A program made the translations under genes and the position numbers. Below are positions 16,478-25,250 of a stretch of DNA of 64,000 nucleotides, one piece after another (position 1 is the stretch's first letter; every line of letters begins with the position of its first letter). Source of the stretch: Anaerosolibacter carboniphilus (GTDB lineage: Bacteria > Bacillota > Clostridia > Peptostreptococcales > Thermotaleaceae); contig NZ_JACHEN010000016.1 in the NCBI RefSeq assembly GCF_014205875.1, forward strand, positions 51,285 to 115,284, written 5' to 3'. Below the pieces are notes generated by a model, which had not been told where the DNA came from, did not search any database, and was given only the letters and a program-made list of their open reading frames with translations.

Positions 16478-17365
16478 ATGAATATCTTGCTTGATGCTTT
16501 TATTGATTATTTAGCAAATGTAAAAGAGTTGTCACAAAATACTCTTGATTCATATAAAAGAGATATCACACAATATATTTCTTTTTTGGATGAAAGAAAG
16601 ATTGAGGACATACAATATACCAATAAGACAACAATCATTACTTATCTACTTTATTTACAGAAGAATGGTAAGGCAACTTCTACAATTTCAAGAAATCTTG
16701 CTTCTATAAGGTCTTTTTATCAATTTCTCCTTAATGAAAAATATATTGATAGAGATCCTACAATTAATTTAGAATCACCGAAATCTGAGAAGAAGCTGCC
16801 AAGCGTATTAAGTTTGAAGGAAGTAGAAGTACTCTTAACTCAACCTGATGAGGGGAATGAGAAGGGAATTAGAGATAAAGCAATGCTTGAGCTCCTTTAT
16901 GCCACTGGAATTCGTGTATCTGAGTTAGTATCTCTAAACTATAGCGATCTCAACTTAGATATGGGTTACATAAAATGCAAAACAAGTAATACGAAGGAAC
17001 GGATTATTCCTATAGGTAGTATGGCAAAAAAAGCCATTGAAAGATTTATAAAAGAATGTAGATTCAGCCTTGTGCGCGATGAGTCTGAGCAAGCTTTGTT
17101 CGTAAATTATCACGGTACCAGGCTAACTAGACAGGGTTTTTGGAAAATAATTAAAATGTATACACAAAAAGCAAAGATCGGCAAAAAAATCACCCCCCAT
17201 ACCTTGAGACATTCTTTTGCGACCCATTTGCTACAAAATGGTGCTGATCTGAGATCCGTTCAGGAGATGCTGGGACATTCAGATATCTCAACAACTCAGA
17301 TTTATACTCAAATTACCAAAAATAAGATCAAAGAAGTATACAACAAAACCCACCCAAGAGCCTAA
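16478..17365 (+). CDS. xerD: Site-specific recombinase XerD
   Basis: Acts with XerC at dif to resolve chromosome dimers. The 295-residue length is standard. It has the N-terminal core-binding domain (about 1-85, with ELSQNTLDSYKRDI) and a C-terminal catalytic domain with R in ATGIRVSEL, HTLRHSFATHLL and LGHSDISTTQIYT (His and nucleophile Tyr). ATG 16478 is chosen because GAAGGGGA lies 8 bases upstream and this gives the family length; ATG 16448 would add 10 residues. A XerC partner is not in the window. The end of the gene forms part of the following terminator. Confidence 0.93.
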   Translation: MNILLDAFIDYLANVKELSQNTLDSYKRDITQYISFLDERKIEDIQYTNKTTIITYLLYLQKNGKATSTISRNLASIRSFYQFLLNEKYIDRDPTINLESPKSEKKLPSVLSLKEVEVLLTQPDEGNEKGIRDKAMLELLYATGIRVSELVSLNYSDLNLDMGYIKCKTSNTKERIIPIGSMAKKAIERFIKECRFSLVRDESEQALFVNYHGTRLTRQGFWKIIKMYTQKAKIGKKITPHTLRHSFATHLLQNGADLRSVQEMLGHSDISTTQIYTQITKNKIKEVYNKTHPRA

Positions 17366-17387
17366 GCGGCTCTTTATATTTTTCTTT
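17356..17387 (+). terminator. Terminator overlapping the xerD stop codon
   Basis: AAGAGCC (17356-17362) and GGCTCTT (17368-17374) with a 5-base loop that contains the TAA stop, followed by TATATTTTTCTTTT. Confidence 0.75.
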
Positions 17388-17454
17388 TAGAATGCCAAAA
17401 CAATTCTTATAAAAGATTAAAAGGCACATCATTTCAATATACAGGAGGATCCAC

Positions 17455-18624
17455 ATGATTAATAGAGTCACTATTGTAGTACTTGATAGTCTGGGAATCG
17501 GAGCATTACCGGATTCATCGGAGTACGGAGATCACAACGTAGATACTTTAGGTAATATTTCAAAAGTATGTCAAGGGATTCATCTACCAAATTTAGTACG
17601 CCTTGGTCTAGGTAACATTGAAGGTATCAAAGGTATTGAAGGTATCCATGAACCCTTAGGCTGCTTTGGTAAAGCGAAGGAAATCTCTAAAGGTAAGGAT
17701 ACCATTACAGGTCATTGGGAAATGACAGGCCTCTATATTACAGAACCCTTTCAGACCTACCCAGATGGTTTTCCGCCAGAAATTATCCATGTTTTTGAAG
17801 AAAAGATTGGAAGAAAAATCTTAGGTAATAAGGCTGCATCAGGTACTGAAATTATCGAAGAACTAGGAAAAGAGCATCTTGAAACAGGGTGTCCCATTGT
17901 CTATACATCTGCAGACAGTGTTTTTCAAATTGCAGCCCATGAGGAGCTTATTCCACTGAATGAATTGTATAAGATGTGCGAGATCGCTCGCAGTATTTTG
18001 GTTGGAAAACACCAGGTTGCCAGAGTAATCGCAAGACCATTTATTGGTACTCCTGGCAGCTTTGAAAGAACACCCAATCGTAGAGATTATTCCATTTCAC
18101 CAAAGGGTACAACAATCCTCGACCTTTTAACCAAGCACCATATGCATGTTCTTGCCATTGGCAAAATTGAAGATATTTTCAATGGCCAAGGTATTACTGA
18201 GGCCATTCATACAAAGGATAATATGGATGGAGTCAATGAAACCATTAATGCGCTTAAGGAGAGAAGAAAAGGGATAATTTTTACAAATCTTGTAGATTTC
18301 GATGCAAAATTCGGTCATAGGAGGAATCCTGAGGGATATAAAACTGCCCTTGAGGATTTTGATAAAAGAGTGCCTGAGCTACTAGCGACGCTGCATGATG
18401 ATGATATCATCATTTTCACCGCTGACCATGGGAACGATCCAACCTATATAGGTACGGATCATACACGGGAGTATATTCCAATCCTCATATATGGTCATCA
18501 AATTAAAAAATCTATTAACATCGGCATTAGAGATTCCTTTGCAGATATCGCTGCGACCATTGCTGATATATTTCAGTTGGAAGGATTACAATATGGTGTT
18601 AGCTTCAAAAAATTAATATTATAG
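17455..18624 (+). CDS. deoB: Phosphopentomutase
   Basis: Interconverts (deoxy)ribose 1-phosphate and 5-phosphate, linking nucleoside phosphorolysis to central metabolism. The 389-residue protein belongs to the alkaline-phosphatase superfamily: metal site residues in VLDSLGIG (residue 10 region), the cap domain in the middle, and NLVDFDAKFGHRRNPEGY and TADHGNDPT near the C-terminus. Residues about 55-65 carry a short imperfect repeat (EGIKGIEGI) encoded by a near-tandem DNA repeat. AGGAGG precedes the ATG. It is first in an operon with two purine nucleoside phosphorylases and pdp. Confidence 0.96.
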   Translation: MINRVTIVVLDSLGIGALPDSSEYGDHNVDTLGNISKVCQGIHLPNLVRLGLGNIEGIKGIEGIHEPLGCFGKAKEISKGKDTITGHWEMTGLYITEPFQTYPDGFPPEIIHVFEEKIGRKILGNKAASGTEIIEELGKEHLETGCPIVYTSADSVFQIAAHEELIPLNELYKMCEIARSILVGKHQVARVIARPFIGTPGSFERTPNRRDYSISPKGTTILDLLTKHHMHVLAIGKIEDIFNGQGITEAIHTKDNMDGVNETINALKERRKGIIFTNLVDFDAKFGHRRNPEGYKTALEDFDKRVPELLATLHDDDIIIFTADHGNDPTYIGTDHTREYIPILIYGHQIKKSINIGIRDSFADIAATIADIFQLEGLQYGVSFKKLIL

Positions 18625-18637
18625 GAGAGGATAGATC

Positions 18638-19471
18638 ATGAAAAATTTGCTTACAAAAATTGAGGAAGCCACTAATTATATTCAGCAGCAAACAGATATA
18701 TCTCCCAAAATTGGCTTAATATTAGGCTCAGGTTTAGGAATGTTGGCCGATGAGATTCAAGATCCAATACATATTCACTATAAGGATATCCCTAACTTTC
18801 CAGTTTCGACGGTTAAGGGGCATGCTGGTAAGCTTGTACTCGGTAAACTTGAGGATCATAATGTAATTGCTATGCAAGGACGATTCCATTATTATGAAGG
18901 GTATTCCATGGAAGAAGTTACCTTCCCAGTCCGTGTAATGAAAGCCCTGGGGGTGGAAATCCTTATTGTTACCAATGCTGCCGGTGGAGTGAATACATCA
19001 TTTCATCCTGGTGATCTAATGGTAATCAGCGATCATATAAACTGGGGATTTGATAATCCCCTTATTGGTAAAAATTTTGATGCGCTTGGGGTACGTTTTC
19101 CTGATATTTCTCAAGTTTATGATAAAGAATTGATTCGTCTTGTTCAGCAAGCAGGAGTTGAAACGGATTTGGTGTTGAAGGAAGGTGTATATGCCATGTT
19201 TACAGGTCCTACCTATGAGACACCAGCAGAGGTGAAAATGGCTAGATTTCTAGGTGCAGATGCTGTAGGTATGTCCACAGTTCCTGAGGTTATTGTAGCA
19301 GCCCATAGTAAAATGAAGGTTTTAGGAATTTCCTGTATTACAAATATGGCTGCTGGTATTTTAGATCAACCATTAGATCATCATGAGGTTATAGAAACCG
19401 CTGATAAGGTGAGAAATGCCTTTATCCTATTGCTTAAGAATACTTTAACAAAGATTGGGAGGAATAGTTAA
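18638..19471 (+). CDS. punA: Purine nucleoside phosphorylase (trimeric PNP-I type)
   Basis: Cleaves inosine and guanosine with phosphate. The 277-residue protein shows the trimeric PNP pattern: LGSGLGMLADEI (phosphate loop), QGRFHYYEGY, NAAGGVN and GMSTVPEVIVA. The two residues that select 6-oxopurines in this family are intact: a glutamate in TYETPAE (E194, equivalent to human E201) and an asparagine in ITNMAAG (N236, equivalent to human N243). GGAGAGG precedes the ATG. A paralogue lacking both residues follows immediately. Confidence 0.94.
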   Translation: MKNLLTKIEEATNYIQQQTDISPKIGLILGSGLGMLADEIQDPIHIHYKDIPNFPVSTVKGHAGKLVLGKLEDHNVIAMQGRFHYYEGYSMEEVTFPVRVMKALGVEILIVTNAAGGVNTSFHPGDLMVISDHINWGFDNPLIGKNFDALGVRFPDISQVYDKELIRLVQQAGVETDLVLKEGVYAMFTGPTYETPAEVKMARFLGADAVGMSTVPEVIVAAHSKMKVLGISCITNMAAGILDQPLDHHEVIETADKVRNAFILLLKNTLTKIGRNS

Positions 19472-20290
19472 ATGAAACAAAAAATATTTGATGCAAGCAA
19501 CTTTATAAAGAATAAGATCAGTACTGCCCCTGAAATCGGACTTATTTTAGGTTCTGGACTTGGAAGCCTGGCAAATGAAATAGAAAATCCGACGGTTATT
19601 CCTTACGATCAAATTCCTAATTTCCCTATTTCGACCGTTGAAGGTCATGAGGGACAGTTGGTCCTTGGTACACTAGAAGGGAAAAATGTAATTGCTATGC
19701 AAGGACGATTTCATTTCTACGAGGGATATTCATTACAAGATGTTACTTTTCCTGTACGGGTTATGAAAGAGCTAGGTGTAAAAATACTGGTTGTGACAAA
19801 TGCTTGCGGAGGAATGAACCCTGAACTATATCCTGGTGCTCTTATGCTTATTGAGGATCATATCAACTTTACAGGCAGTAATCCACTTATAGGTCCAAAT
19901 GATGAAGAACTCGGGCCAAGATTCCCTGATATGTCAACAGCTTATGATAAAGCATTGATTCATCTAGGAGAGCAGGTGGGTAAGCGACTAGATATCGAAA
20001 CAAAGAAAGGTGTTTATGTTGCCATCAGTGGTCCAAATTATATGTCTGCTGCGGAATTAAAAATGTTAAGAAAGTTTGGAGCAGATACCCTAGGTATGTC
20101 TACAGTCCCTGAAGTCATTGTGGCACGTCATACAGGATTGCGTGTATTAGGAATTTCTTGTGTAACGGATATGGCAATTGCTGATACTTTAGAGCCTCTT
20201 GAACATGAACGTGTCGTTGAGATCGCGAATCAGACACGACCTAAATTTATTCGTCTTGTAAAAGGAATTCTTCGAGAGGTGAGCATGTAA
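19472..20290 (+). CDS. Divergent purine nucleoside phosphorylase paralogue
   Basis: The 272-residue tandem copy is closely similar to the preceding PNP through the phosphate loop (LGSGLGSLANEI), QGRFHFYEGY and GMSTVPEVIVARH. At the base pocket it differs: the specificity glutamate is replaced in NYMSAAE (M191) and the asparagine becomes aspartate in VTDMAIAD (D233). In 5'-methylthioadenosine phosphorylase the same asparagine is also aspartate, which favours 6-aminopurines. I therefore infer a changed base preference (adenosine, methylthioadenosine or another purine), not a plain duplicate. The catalytic-side His in EHERV is kept. It begins directly after the first copy's stop codon and overlaps pdp by one base. 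Confidence 0.88.
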   Translation: MKQKIFDASNFIKNKISTAPEIGLILGSGLGSLANEIENPTVIPYDQIPNFPISTVEGHEGQLVLGTLEGKNVIAMQGRFHFYEGYSLQDVTFPVRVMKELGVKILVVTNACGGMNPELYPGALMLIEDHINFTGSNPLIGPNDEELGPRFPDMSTAYDKALIHLGEQVGKRLDIETKKGVYVAISGPNYMSAAELKMLRKFGADTLGMSTVPEVIVARHTGLRVLGISCVTDMAIADTLEPLEHERVVEIANQTRPKFIRLVKGILREVSM

Positions 20291-21615
20291 TGAGAATCTA
20301 CGATATCATCTTAAAGAAAAGAAATGGGTTTGCCCTTACAAAAGATGAAATCAATTACTTTGTCCATGAATATACAAAAGGGAACATTCCCGATTATCAG
20401 GCTGCTTCTTTGTTAATGGCAATCTATTTTCAAACAATGAACAAGGAAGAAACAGCAAATTTAACGGAAGCCATGATGAACTCTGGAGATGTTTTGGACT
20501 TATCTAGGATTCATGGCATAAAAGTTGACAAACATAGTACTGGGGGTGTTGGAGATACGACAACACTGATCGTTGCACCTTTGGTTGCATCATGTAATGT
20601 CCCAGTGGCAAAGATGTCTGGAAGAGGGCTAGGGCATACAGGAGGAACCATCGATAAATTAGAATCTATAAAAGGATTCCATGTAGAATTAACAAATGAA
20701 CAATTTATCGAAAATGTGAACCAGCATAAAATCGCAGTTATTGGTCAGTCTGCAAACCTGGCACCAGCTGATAAAAAACTATATGCATTAAGGGATGTTA
20801 CTGCCACAGTAGATAATCTTTCTCTTATCGCGAGTAGCATCATGAGTAAAAAGCTCGCTGCTGGATCAAACGCAATTATTTTAGATGTAAAGGTTGGCAG
20901 TGGGGCCTTCATGAAAGATTTAGATAGTGGTATCGCATTAGCTCAGGAAATGGTGGATATTGGTCATCATATGGGCAGAGAAACCGTAGCTATTCTAACA
21001 AGTATGGAACAGCCTTTGGGTTATGCTATAGGAAACAGTCTTGAAATTGAAGAAGCCATTCAGACACTACATGGAAATGGACCTGAGGACCTTACAGAGT
21101 TAAGTACCACTATAGCAAGTTATATGGTATTATTGGCAAAGGAAGCTGTTGATATTGATGCTGCCCGTGAACGGGTTATGAAGCAACTACAATCAGGAGA
21201 AGCTCTCAATAAGTTTAGAGAGTTTATTGAAGCCCAAGGTGGAGATCCTAGCGTTACGATAGATGCTAGTCTTCTGCCTAAGGCTGCTTACACCATGGAG
21301 GTGTTGGCACCAGAGGATGGCTTTATTCAATCTATAAAAACGGATGATATTGGTGTTGCAGCCCTTGTATTGGGAGCTGGCCGTGAAAATAAAGATTCTC
21401 AGATCGACTTAGCTGCTGGAATTATTATGAAAAGAAAAGTTGGAGATCATATCTTAAAAGGCGAGCCCTATGCCACATTATATACAAATAAAAAAGATAT
21501 GATGAAAAAAGCGCAAGATATTATTTTAAATGCTATCAGTTTGACAAATGTGCCTGTTGAAAAACCAAAACTAATCAAAGCAATCGTTATGAAAGATCAT
21601 GTAACAATTATGTAA
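20290..21615 (+). CDS. pdp: Pyrimidine-nucleoside phosphorylase
   Basis: Phosphorolysis of thymidine, uridine and deoxyuridine. The 441-residue length is standard for the thymidine/pyrimidine phosphorylase family. It shows the anion-binding KHSTGGVGDTTTL, the signature SGRGLGHTGGTIDKLESI and the C-terminal alpha/beta domain with AGIIMKRKVGDHILKGEPYA. The start ATG overlaps the TAA of the preceding gene by one base (TAATG), so translation is coupled. With deoB and two PNPs it completes a salvage operon handling both purine and pyrimidine nucleosides. Confidence 0.96.
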   Translation: MRIYDIILKKRNGFALTKDEINYFVHEYTKGNIPDYQAASLLMAIYFQTMNKEETANLTEAMMNSGDVLDLSRIHGIKVDKHSTGGVGDTTTLIVAPLVASCNVPVAKMSGRGLGHTGGTIDKLESIKGFHVELTNEQFIENVNQHKIAVIGQSANLAPADKKLYALRDVTATVDNLSLIASSIMSKKLAAGSNAIILDVKVGSGAFMKDLDSGIALAQEMVDIGHHMGRETVAILTSMEQPLGYAIGNSLEIEEAIQTLHGNGPEDLTELSTTIASYMVLLAKEAVDIDAARERVMKQLQSGEALNKFREFIEAQGGDPSVTIDASLLPKAAYTMEVLAPEDGFIQSIKTDDIGVAALVLGAGRENKDSQIDLAAGIIMKRKVGDHILKGEPYATLYTNKKDMMKKAQDIILNAISLTNVPVEKPKLIKAIVMKDHVTIM

Positions 21616-21709
21616 ATTTTTACAGCACTTTATGAATGTTTCTCCTGTGCATAAGGAAAGTAATTGCTGGAAAAGCTAAAATTAACTTACAATGCAAGGA
21701 GGGCATGAG

Positions 21710-22885
21710 ATGAAAGGAATATTCAACAAATTTATCGTATCCATCATCTGTTTTACCTTGATTTTCAGTTCATTTTATATAATAGCAAGTGCCGAGGAAT
21801 TCAATATTGATGCTAGGGCAGCAATTTTAATGGATGCTTCCACAGGCACGATATTATATGAGAAGAACATCCATGATAAGCTCCCACCAGCCAGTGTTAC
21901 AAAGGTTATGACAATGCTTTTGGCAATGGAGGCTTTAGATCAAAAGCAAATCTCTTTAGAAGATAAAGTTTTGATTAGTGAAAGGGCCTCGAAAATGGGT
22001 GGAAGCCAGCTTTACTTAGAGCCAGGTGAGGAAAAGACCGTTGAAGAGTTATTAAAAGGCATTTCAGTGGCATCAGCCAATGATGCATGTGTTGCGCTGG
22101 CAGAGCATCTGAGTGGAACAGAAGAAATGTTTATTAAGCGGATGAATGAACGGGCGAAAGAACTAGGTATGAACGATACCCAATTTATGAATACCAATGG
22201 GTTACCTCAAGAGGGTCATTATACTAGCGCCTATGACATTGCAGTAATGTCCAAGGAACTTCTTAAATATCCAAAAATCCATGAATGGCTTACTATCTGG
22301 ATGTCTACCATGAAAGTAGGTCTTCCAAATAAAAAAATAACCACCTTAGAACTGACCAATACGAATAAACTAATCAGAAGCTATCCTGGCGCCACTGGCA
22401 TTAAAACAGGATTTACTTCAGATGCCAAGTATTGTTTGTCTGCTTCTGCTAGTCGCAATGGTTTAAATCTGATTGCTATAATACTAGGTAGTCCTACTTC
22501 TCAAGTTCGATTTGAAGAAGCCAAAAAATTATTGAATTTTGGTTTTGCCACCTATAGTTCCGTGCCCATCGTGAAAAAGAACCAAGTGGTTCAAGAAGTA
22601 GTTGTTGAAAAGGGTAGGGAAGAGAAAGTAAATATTGTTGCAAAGGATCAATTGAGTGCCCTTGTTAAAAAAGGTGATGAGAACAAAGTTGAGAAAGAAA
22701 TCATCTTACCTAAGAATATTAAGGCCCCATTGACGGCTGGTCAAAAACTTGGTGAAATTGTGTTAATGATGGAAGGAAAGGAAATCAATCGGATTGATCT
22801 CGTTTCAGAGAAAACGATTGAATCGGCTTCAGCCATAGATATATTTGGCAAGATGATCCGTAAGACATTAAAATCAAAACAATAA
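21710..22885 (+). CDS. dacF: D-alanyl-D-alanine carboxypeptidase (DacF type)
   Basis: A low-molecular-weight penicillin-binding protein that trims peptidoglycan pentapeptides; in B. subtilis DacF acts in the forespore. The 391-residue protein has a signal peptide (about 1-27, ending in ASA). The SxxK motif is in ASVTKVM, SxN in SANDAC and KTG in GIKTGFT, and a PBP5-type C-terminal beta domain and amphipathic anchor follow. ATG 21710 follows AAGGAGGG by 6 bases; ATG 21692 precedes the ribosome binding site. The spoIIAA-AB-sigF operon that follows dacF in Bacillus is absent here. Confidence 0.93.
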   Translation: MKGIFNKFIVSIICFTLIFSSFYIIASAEEFNIDARAAILMDASTGTILYEKNIHDKLPPASVTKVMTMLLAMEALDQKQISLEDKVLISERASKMGGSQLYLEPGEEKTVEELLKGISVASANDACVALAEHLSGTEEMFIKRMNERAKELGMNDTQFMNTNGLPQEGHYTSAYDIAVMSKELLKYPKIHEWLTIWMSTMKVGLPNKKITTLELTNTNKLIRSYPGATGIKTGFTSDAKYCLSASASRNGLNLIAIILGSPTSQVRFEEAKKLLNFGFATYSSVPIVKKNQVVQEVVVEKGREEKVNIVAKDQLSALVKKGDENKVEKEIILPKNIKAPLTAGQKLGEIVLMMEGKEINRIDLVSEKTIESASAIDIFGKMIRKTLKSKQ

Positions 22886-22896
22886 ACATTAAATCT

Positions 22897-22930
22897 TAGG
22901 AGGTATTTGTAGACAAATGCCTCCTTTTAT
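22897..22930 (+). terminator. Terminator after dacF
   Basis: A 13-base-pair stem with one wobble (AGGAGGTATTTGT against ACAAATGCCTCCT), a 2-base loop, then TTTTATATT. Confidence 0.85.
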
Positions 22931-22980
22931 ATTGTAAAGAGTCTATATACAATAATCTAGCCACACGACGATATGAATTA

Positions 22981-22989
22981 TGTTATAAT
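22981..22989 (+). promoter_or_regulatory. Extended -10 promoter for scpA-scpB
   Basis: TGTTATAAT, an extended -10 (TGnTATAAT), lies 74 bases before scpA. No good -35 is visible, which extended -10 promoters can tolerate. Confidence 0.5.
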
Positions 22990-23062
22990 AGAATGTAATG
23001 TCAAGCATTCATAGATTCTTTTGATTTTTCTCACTAGAGATATTGTTAGGAGTAGATTTTTC

Positions 23063-23815
23063 ATGACATACAATGTTAAGCTTGAGACCTTTGAAGGTCC
23101 TTTTGATTTATTGTTTCACCTCATTGAAAAGGCAGAAGTAGATATCTATAACATACCCATTGCTCAAATCACTGATCAATACATCCAGTACATTGAAGAC
23201 ATGCAAAAATTTGATTTAGAGGTTACCAGCGAATTTCTTGTTATGGCTGCTACCCTTATAGAGATTAAATCAAAAATGTTGCTGCCGAATAAGCATGAGG
23301 AACAGTTGGCCATTGCCATTGATGAAATTGACCCACGCCAAGATTTGATCGCCCGGCTCATTGAATATAAAAAGTATAAGACCGCAGCAGAGGAGTTTAA
23401 GAAGCGTGAGGATGTATTTAAAAAGATTTTCTATAAATCTCAGGAGCAATTGGATCAATATATCAAAAATGACGATATTGAGCTCGTTGAAATGGATTTA
23501 AGCACTTTAATAAGTGCATTTAATAATCTGCTCTCAAAAAGAAAGAACCATTCTAAGCTTAAAGCATACGTTGACGAAATTCAAAGAGATGAAGTTACTA
23601 TTGAAGATAAAATTGCACAGATTCAACAGCATCTTGAAATTCATCACTCTGTAGATTTTCATCATTTATTCTCGGATTCTTGTACAAAAAGTGAGATCGT
23701 TGTAACTTTCTTAGCGCTATTAGAGTTGATCAAACTAAACTATTTGATGGTGCAGCAGAGTAGAATTTTCGATCAAATTATTATAAAGAAAATTGATTCA
23801 TTAAATGAGGTGTAA
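23063..23815 (+). CDS. scpA: Segregation and condensation protein A
   Basis: The kleisin subunit that bridges the SMC dimer heads and organises chromosome segregation. About 250 residues. The N-terminal part carries the family signature YNVKLETFEGPFDLLFHLIEK (quoted here only as the start region) and the PIAQITDQY helix. The C-terminal winged helix ends in KIDSLNEV. I chose ATG 23063, 10 bases after AGGAG, because ScpA proteins start just before this motif; an upstream in-frame ATG at 23021 would add 14 unrelated residues. scpB follows with a 4-base gap. Confidence 0.94.
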   Translation: MTYNVKLETFEGPFDLLFHLIEKAEVDIYNIPIAQITDQYIQYIEDMQKFDLEVTSEFLVMAATLIEIKSKMLLPNKHEEQLAIAIDEIDPRQDLIARLIEYKKYKTAAEEFKKREDVFKKIFYKSQEQLDQYIKNDDIELVEMDLSTLISAFNNLLSKRKNHSKLKAYVDEIQRDEVTIEDKIAQIQQHLEIHHSVDFHHLFSDSCTKSEIVVTFLALLELIKLNYLMVQQSRIFDQIIIKKIDSLNEV

Positions 23816-23819
23816 TCTG

Positions 23820-24377
23820 ATGGAAGAAAAAGAGATTCAATCGATTATAGAATCCTTACTGTTTATTTGGGGGGACCCCTTAAACGTAAAAAATATTGCT
23901 GAAGTTCTGGAATATCCTCCTGAATTTATTCGCAAAACGATTTTGGATCTAAAGAAACAATACGAGGAGCAAAATAGGGGCTTACAAATTATTGAGGTGA
24001 ATAATAGCTTTCAACTATGTACCAATACAAATCACTATGATTATATACAGAAGCTATGTACACCAGTGCAAAATAAAGGACTTACTCAAGCAGCCCTTGA
24101 AGTACTAGCCATTGTTGCGTACAAACAACCAATTACAAGGCATGAAGTGGAAGGGATCCGAGGCGTGAAGAGCGATAAGGCTATTAGCACACTACTAGAA
24201 AAAGAACTTATTCTTGAGAAGGGGAGACTGGAGAAAACAGGACGACCTATTTTATATGGTACTACAGAGACCTTTTTAAAGGCCTTCGGCCTTAGTTCTT
24301 TAGAAGACTTGCCTGCCATTGAAGATTTTGAAAAGCTAGATTTTGATGAGGATGAGATAAATAAAACCGATGAATAG
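23820..24377 (+). CDS. scpB: Segregation and condensation protein B
   Basis: The partner of ScpA in the SMC complex, a dimer of tandem winged helices. About 185 residues, starting MEEKEIQSIIESLLFIWG, with the conserved ALEVLAIVAYKQPITR and RGVKSDKAISTLLEKELI regions and GRPILYGTTETFLKAFGL. ATG 23820 is preferred over 23805, which overlaps scpA and lies before the GAGGTG ribosome binding site. The acidic C-terminal tail is encoded by the left arm of the terminator. Confidence 0.95.
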   Translation: MEEKEIQSIIESLLFIWGDPLNVKNIAEVLEYPPEFIRKTILDLKKQYEEQNRGLQIIEVNNSFQLCTNTNHYDYIQKLCTPVQNKGLTQAALEVLAIVAYKQPITRHEVEGIRGVKSDKAISTLLEKELILEKGRLEKTGRPILYGTTETFLKAFGLSSLEDLPAIEDFEKLDFDEDEINKTDE

Positions 24378-24400
24378 CTTATTCATCGGTTTTATTTATT
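24360..24400. terminator. Bidirectional terminator between scpB and speB
   Basis: A perfect 17-base-pair stem (24360-24376 against 24380-24396) with a 3-base loop. It includes the scpB stop codon and ends three bases before the speB stop codon, serving both converging genes. Confidence 0.92.
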
Positions 24401-25250
24401 ATAATACTAACATTAATTCTCTCATAATTTTTGAAGCCACCGCTGTAGAAACCCCTGTAGGATCATAATCTGGTGCAAGTTCAACCACATCAGCACCTAC
24501 AATATTCAGTCCATCTAACATCTTTATAATATTCAACATATCCTGAAATGAAATACCACCTGGTTCAGGGGTCCCCGTTCCAGGAAATATAGAAGGATCT
24601 AGTATATCTAAATCAATAGTGACATAAACAGGTTTGTCTTTTATTTTTTGTACAACTTCGCCGAGCTTATCATATCCAAACTTATTGATAAAGGTATGTC
24701 CCTCTTTTTCAGCCCAATAAAACTCGTCCTTTAGACCAGAGCGAATCCCAAACTGAAAGATTCTGTTATCTCCAAGGAAATTCCATATCTGCTTGATTAC
24801 AGTAGCGTGAGATAATTCCTCGCCCATGTAATCTCCACGGAGATCTGTATGAGCATCAAAATGAAGTATCACTAAATCCTTATGTTTTTCTACCATGGCT
24901 TCAACGACAGGCAGCGTTACAAGATGCTCACCACCGATCATTAGTGGCTTTTTATTATTGCTTACCAGATGACTAGCATATTCTTTAATCGAATCTAATA
25001 CTGCATATTTATTTCCGAAAATGAGATCAATATCACCTGCATCATGGATCTTATGGTCTTCAAGATCTCGATCTAAATAAGGACTGTAGGTTTCTAATCC
25101 ATAAGAGTCAATTCGAATTTTATTCGGTGCAAATCTCGAACCTGGTCTATAGGAGCATGTACCGTCGAAAGGTGCACCGAAGATGACTACGTTACTTTCT
25201 TGGAAGGTTTTATCACACCCTATAAAGCAATATTTATTAAAGAGCTCCAT
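24399..25250 (-). CDS. speB: Agmatinase (ureohydrolase family)
   Basis: Converts agmatine to putrescine and urea. The 283-residue protein has the binuclear manganese ligands of the arginase family: His in GGEHLVTLP, the DAHTD set in HFDAHTDLRGD and the DIDILDP-like DLDILDPSIFPGTGTPEPGG. The E in the last motif is catalytic in relatives. I place the start at ATG 25250, which has AAGGAGAAG upstream; a TTG at 25256 is less likely. It overlaps the end of speE by 14 bases in a speE-speB operon, as in B. subtilis. Together they make spermidine from agmatine. Confidence 0.93.
   Translation of the reverse strand: MELFNKYCFIGCDKTFQESNVVIFGAPFDGTCSYRPGSRFAPNKIRIDSYGLETYSPYLDRDLEDHKIHDAGDIDLIFGNKYAVLDSIKEYASHLVSNNKKPLMIGGEHLVTLPVVEAMVEKHKDLVILHFDAHTDLRGDYMGEELSHATVIKQIWNFLGDNRIFQFGIRSGLKDEFYWAEKEGHTFINKFGYDKLGEVVQKIKDKPVYVTIDLDILDPSIFPGTGTPEPGGISFQDMLNIIKMLDGLNIVGADVVELAPDYDPTGVSTAVASKIMRELMLVL

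Noticed and set aside
17617..17650. Short near-tandem repeat in deoB
   Set aside because: It encodes an ordinary EGIKGIEGI stretch in frame; too short and too imperfect to be a functional repeat.
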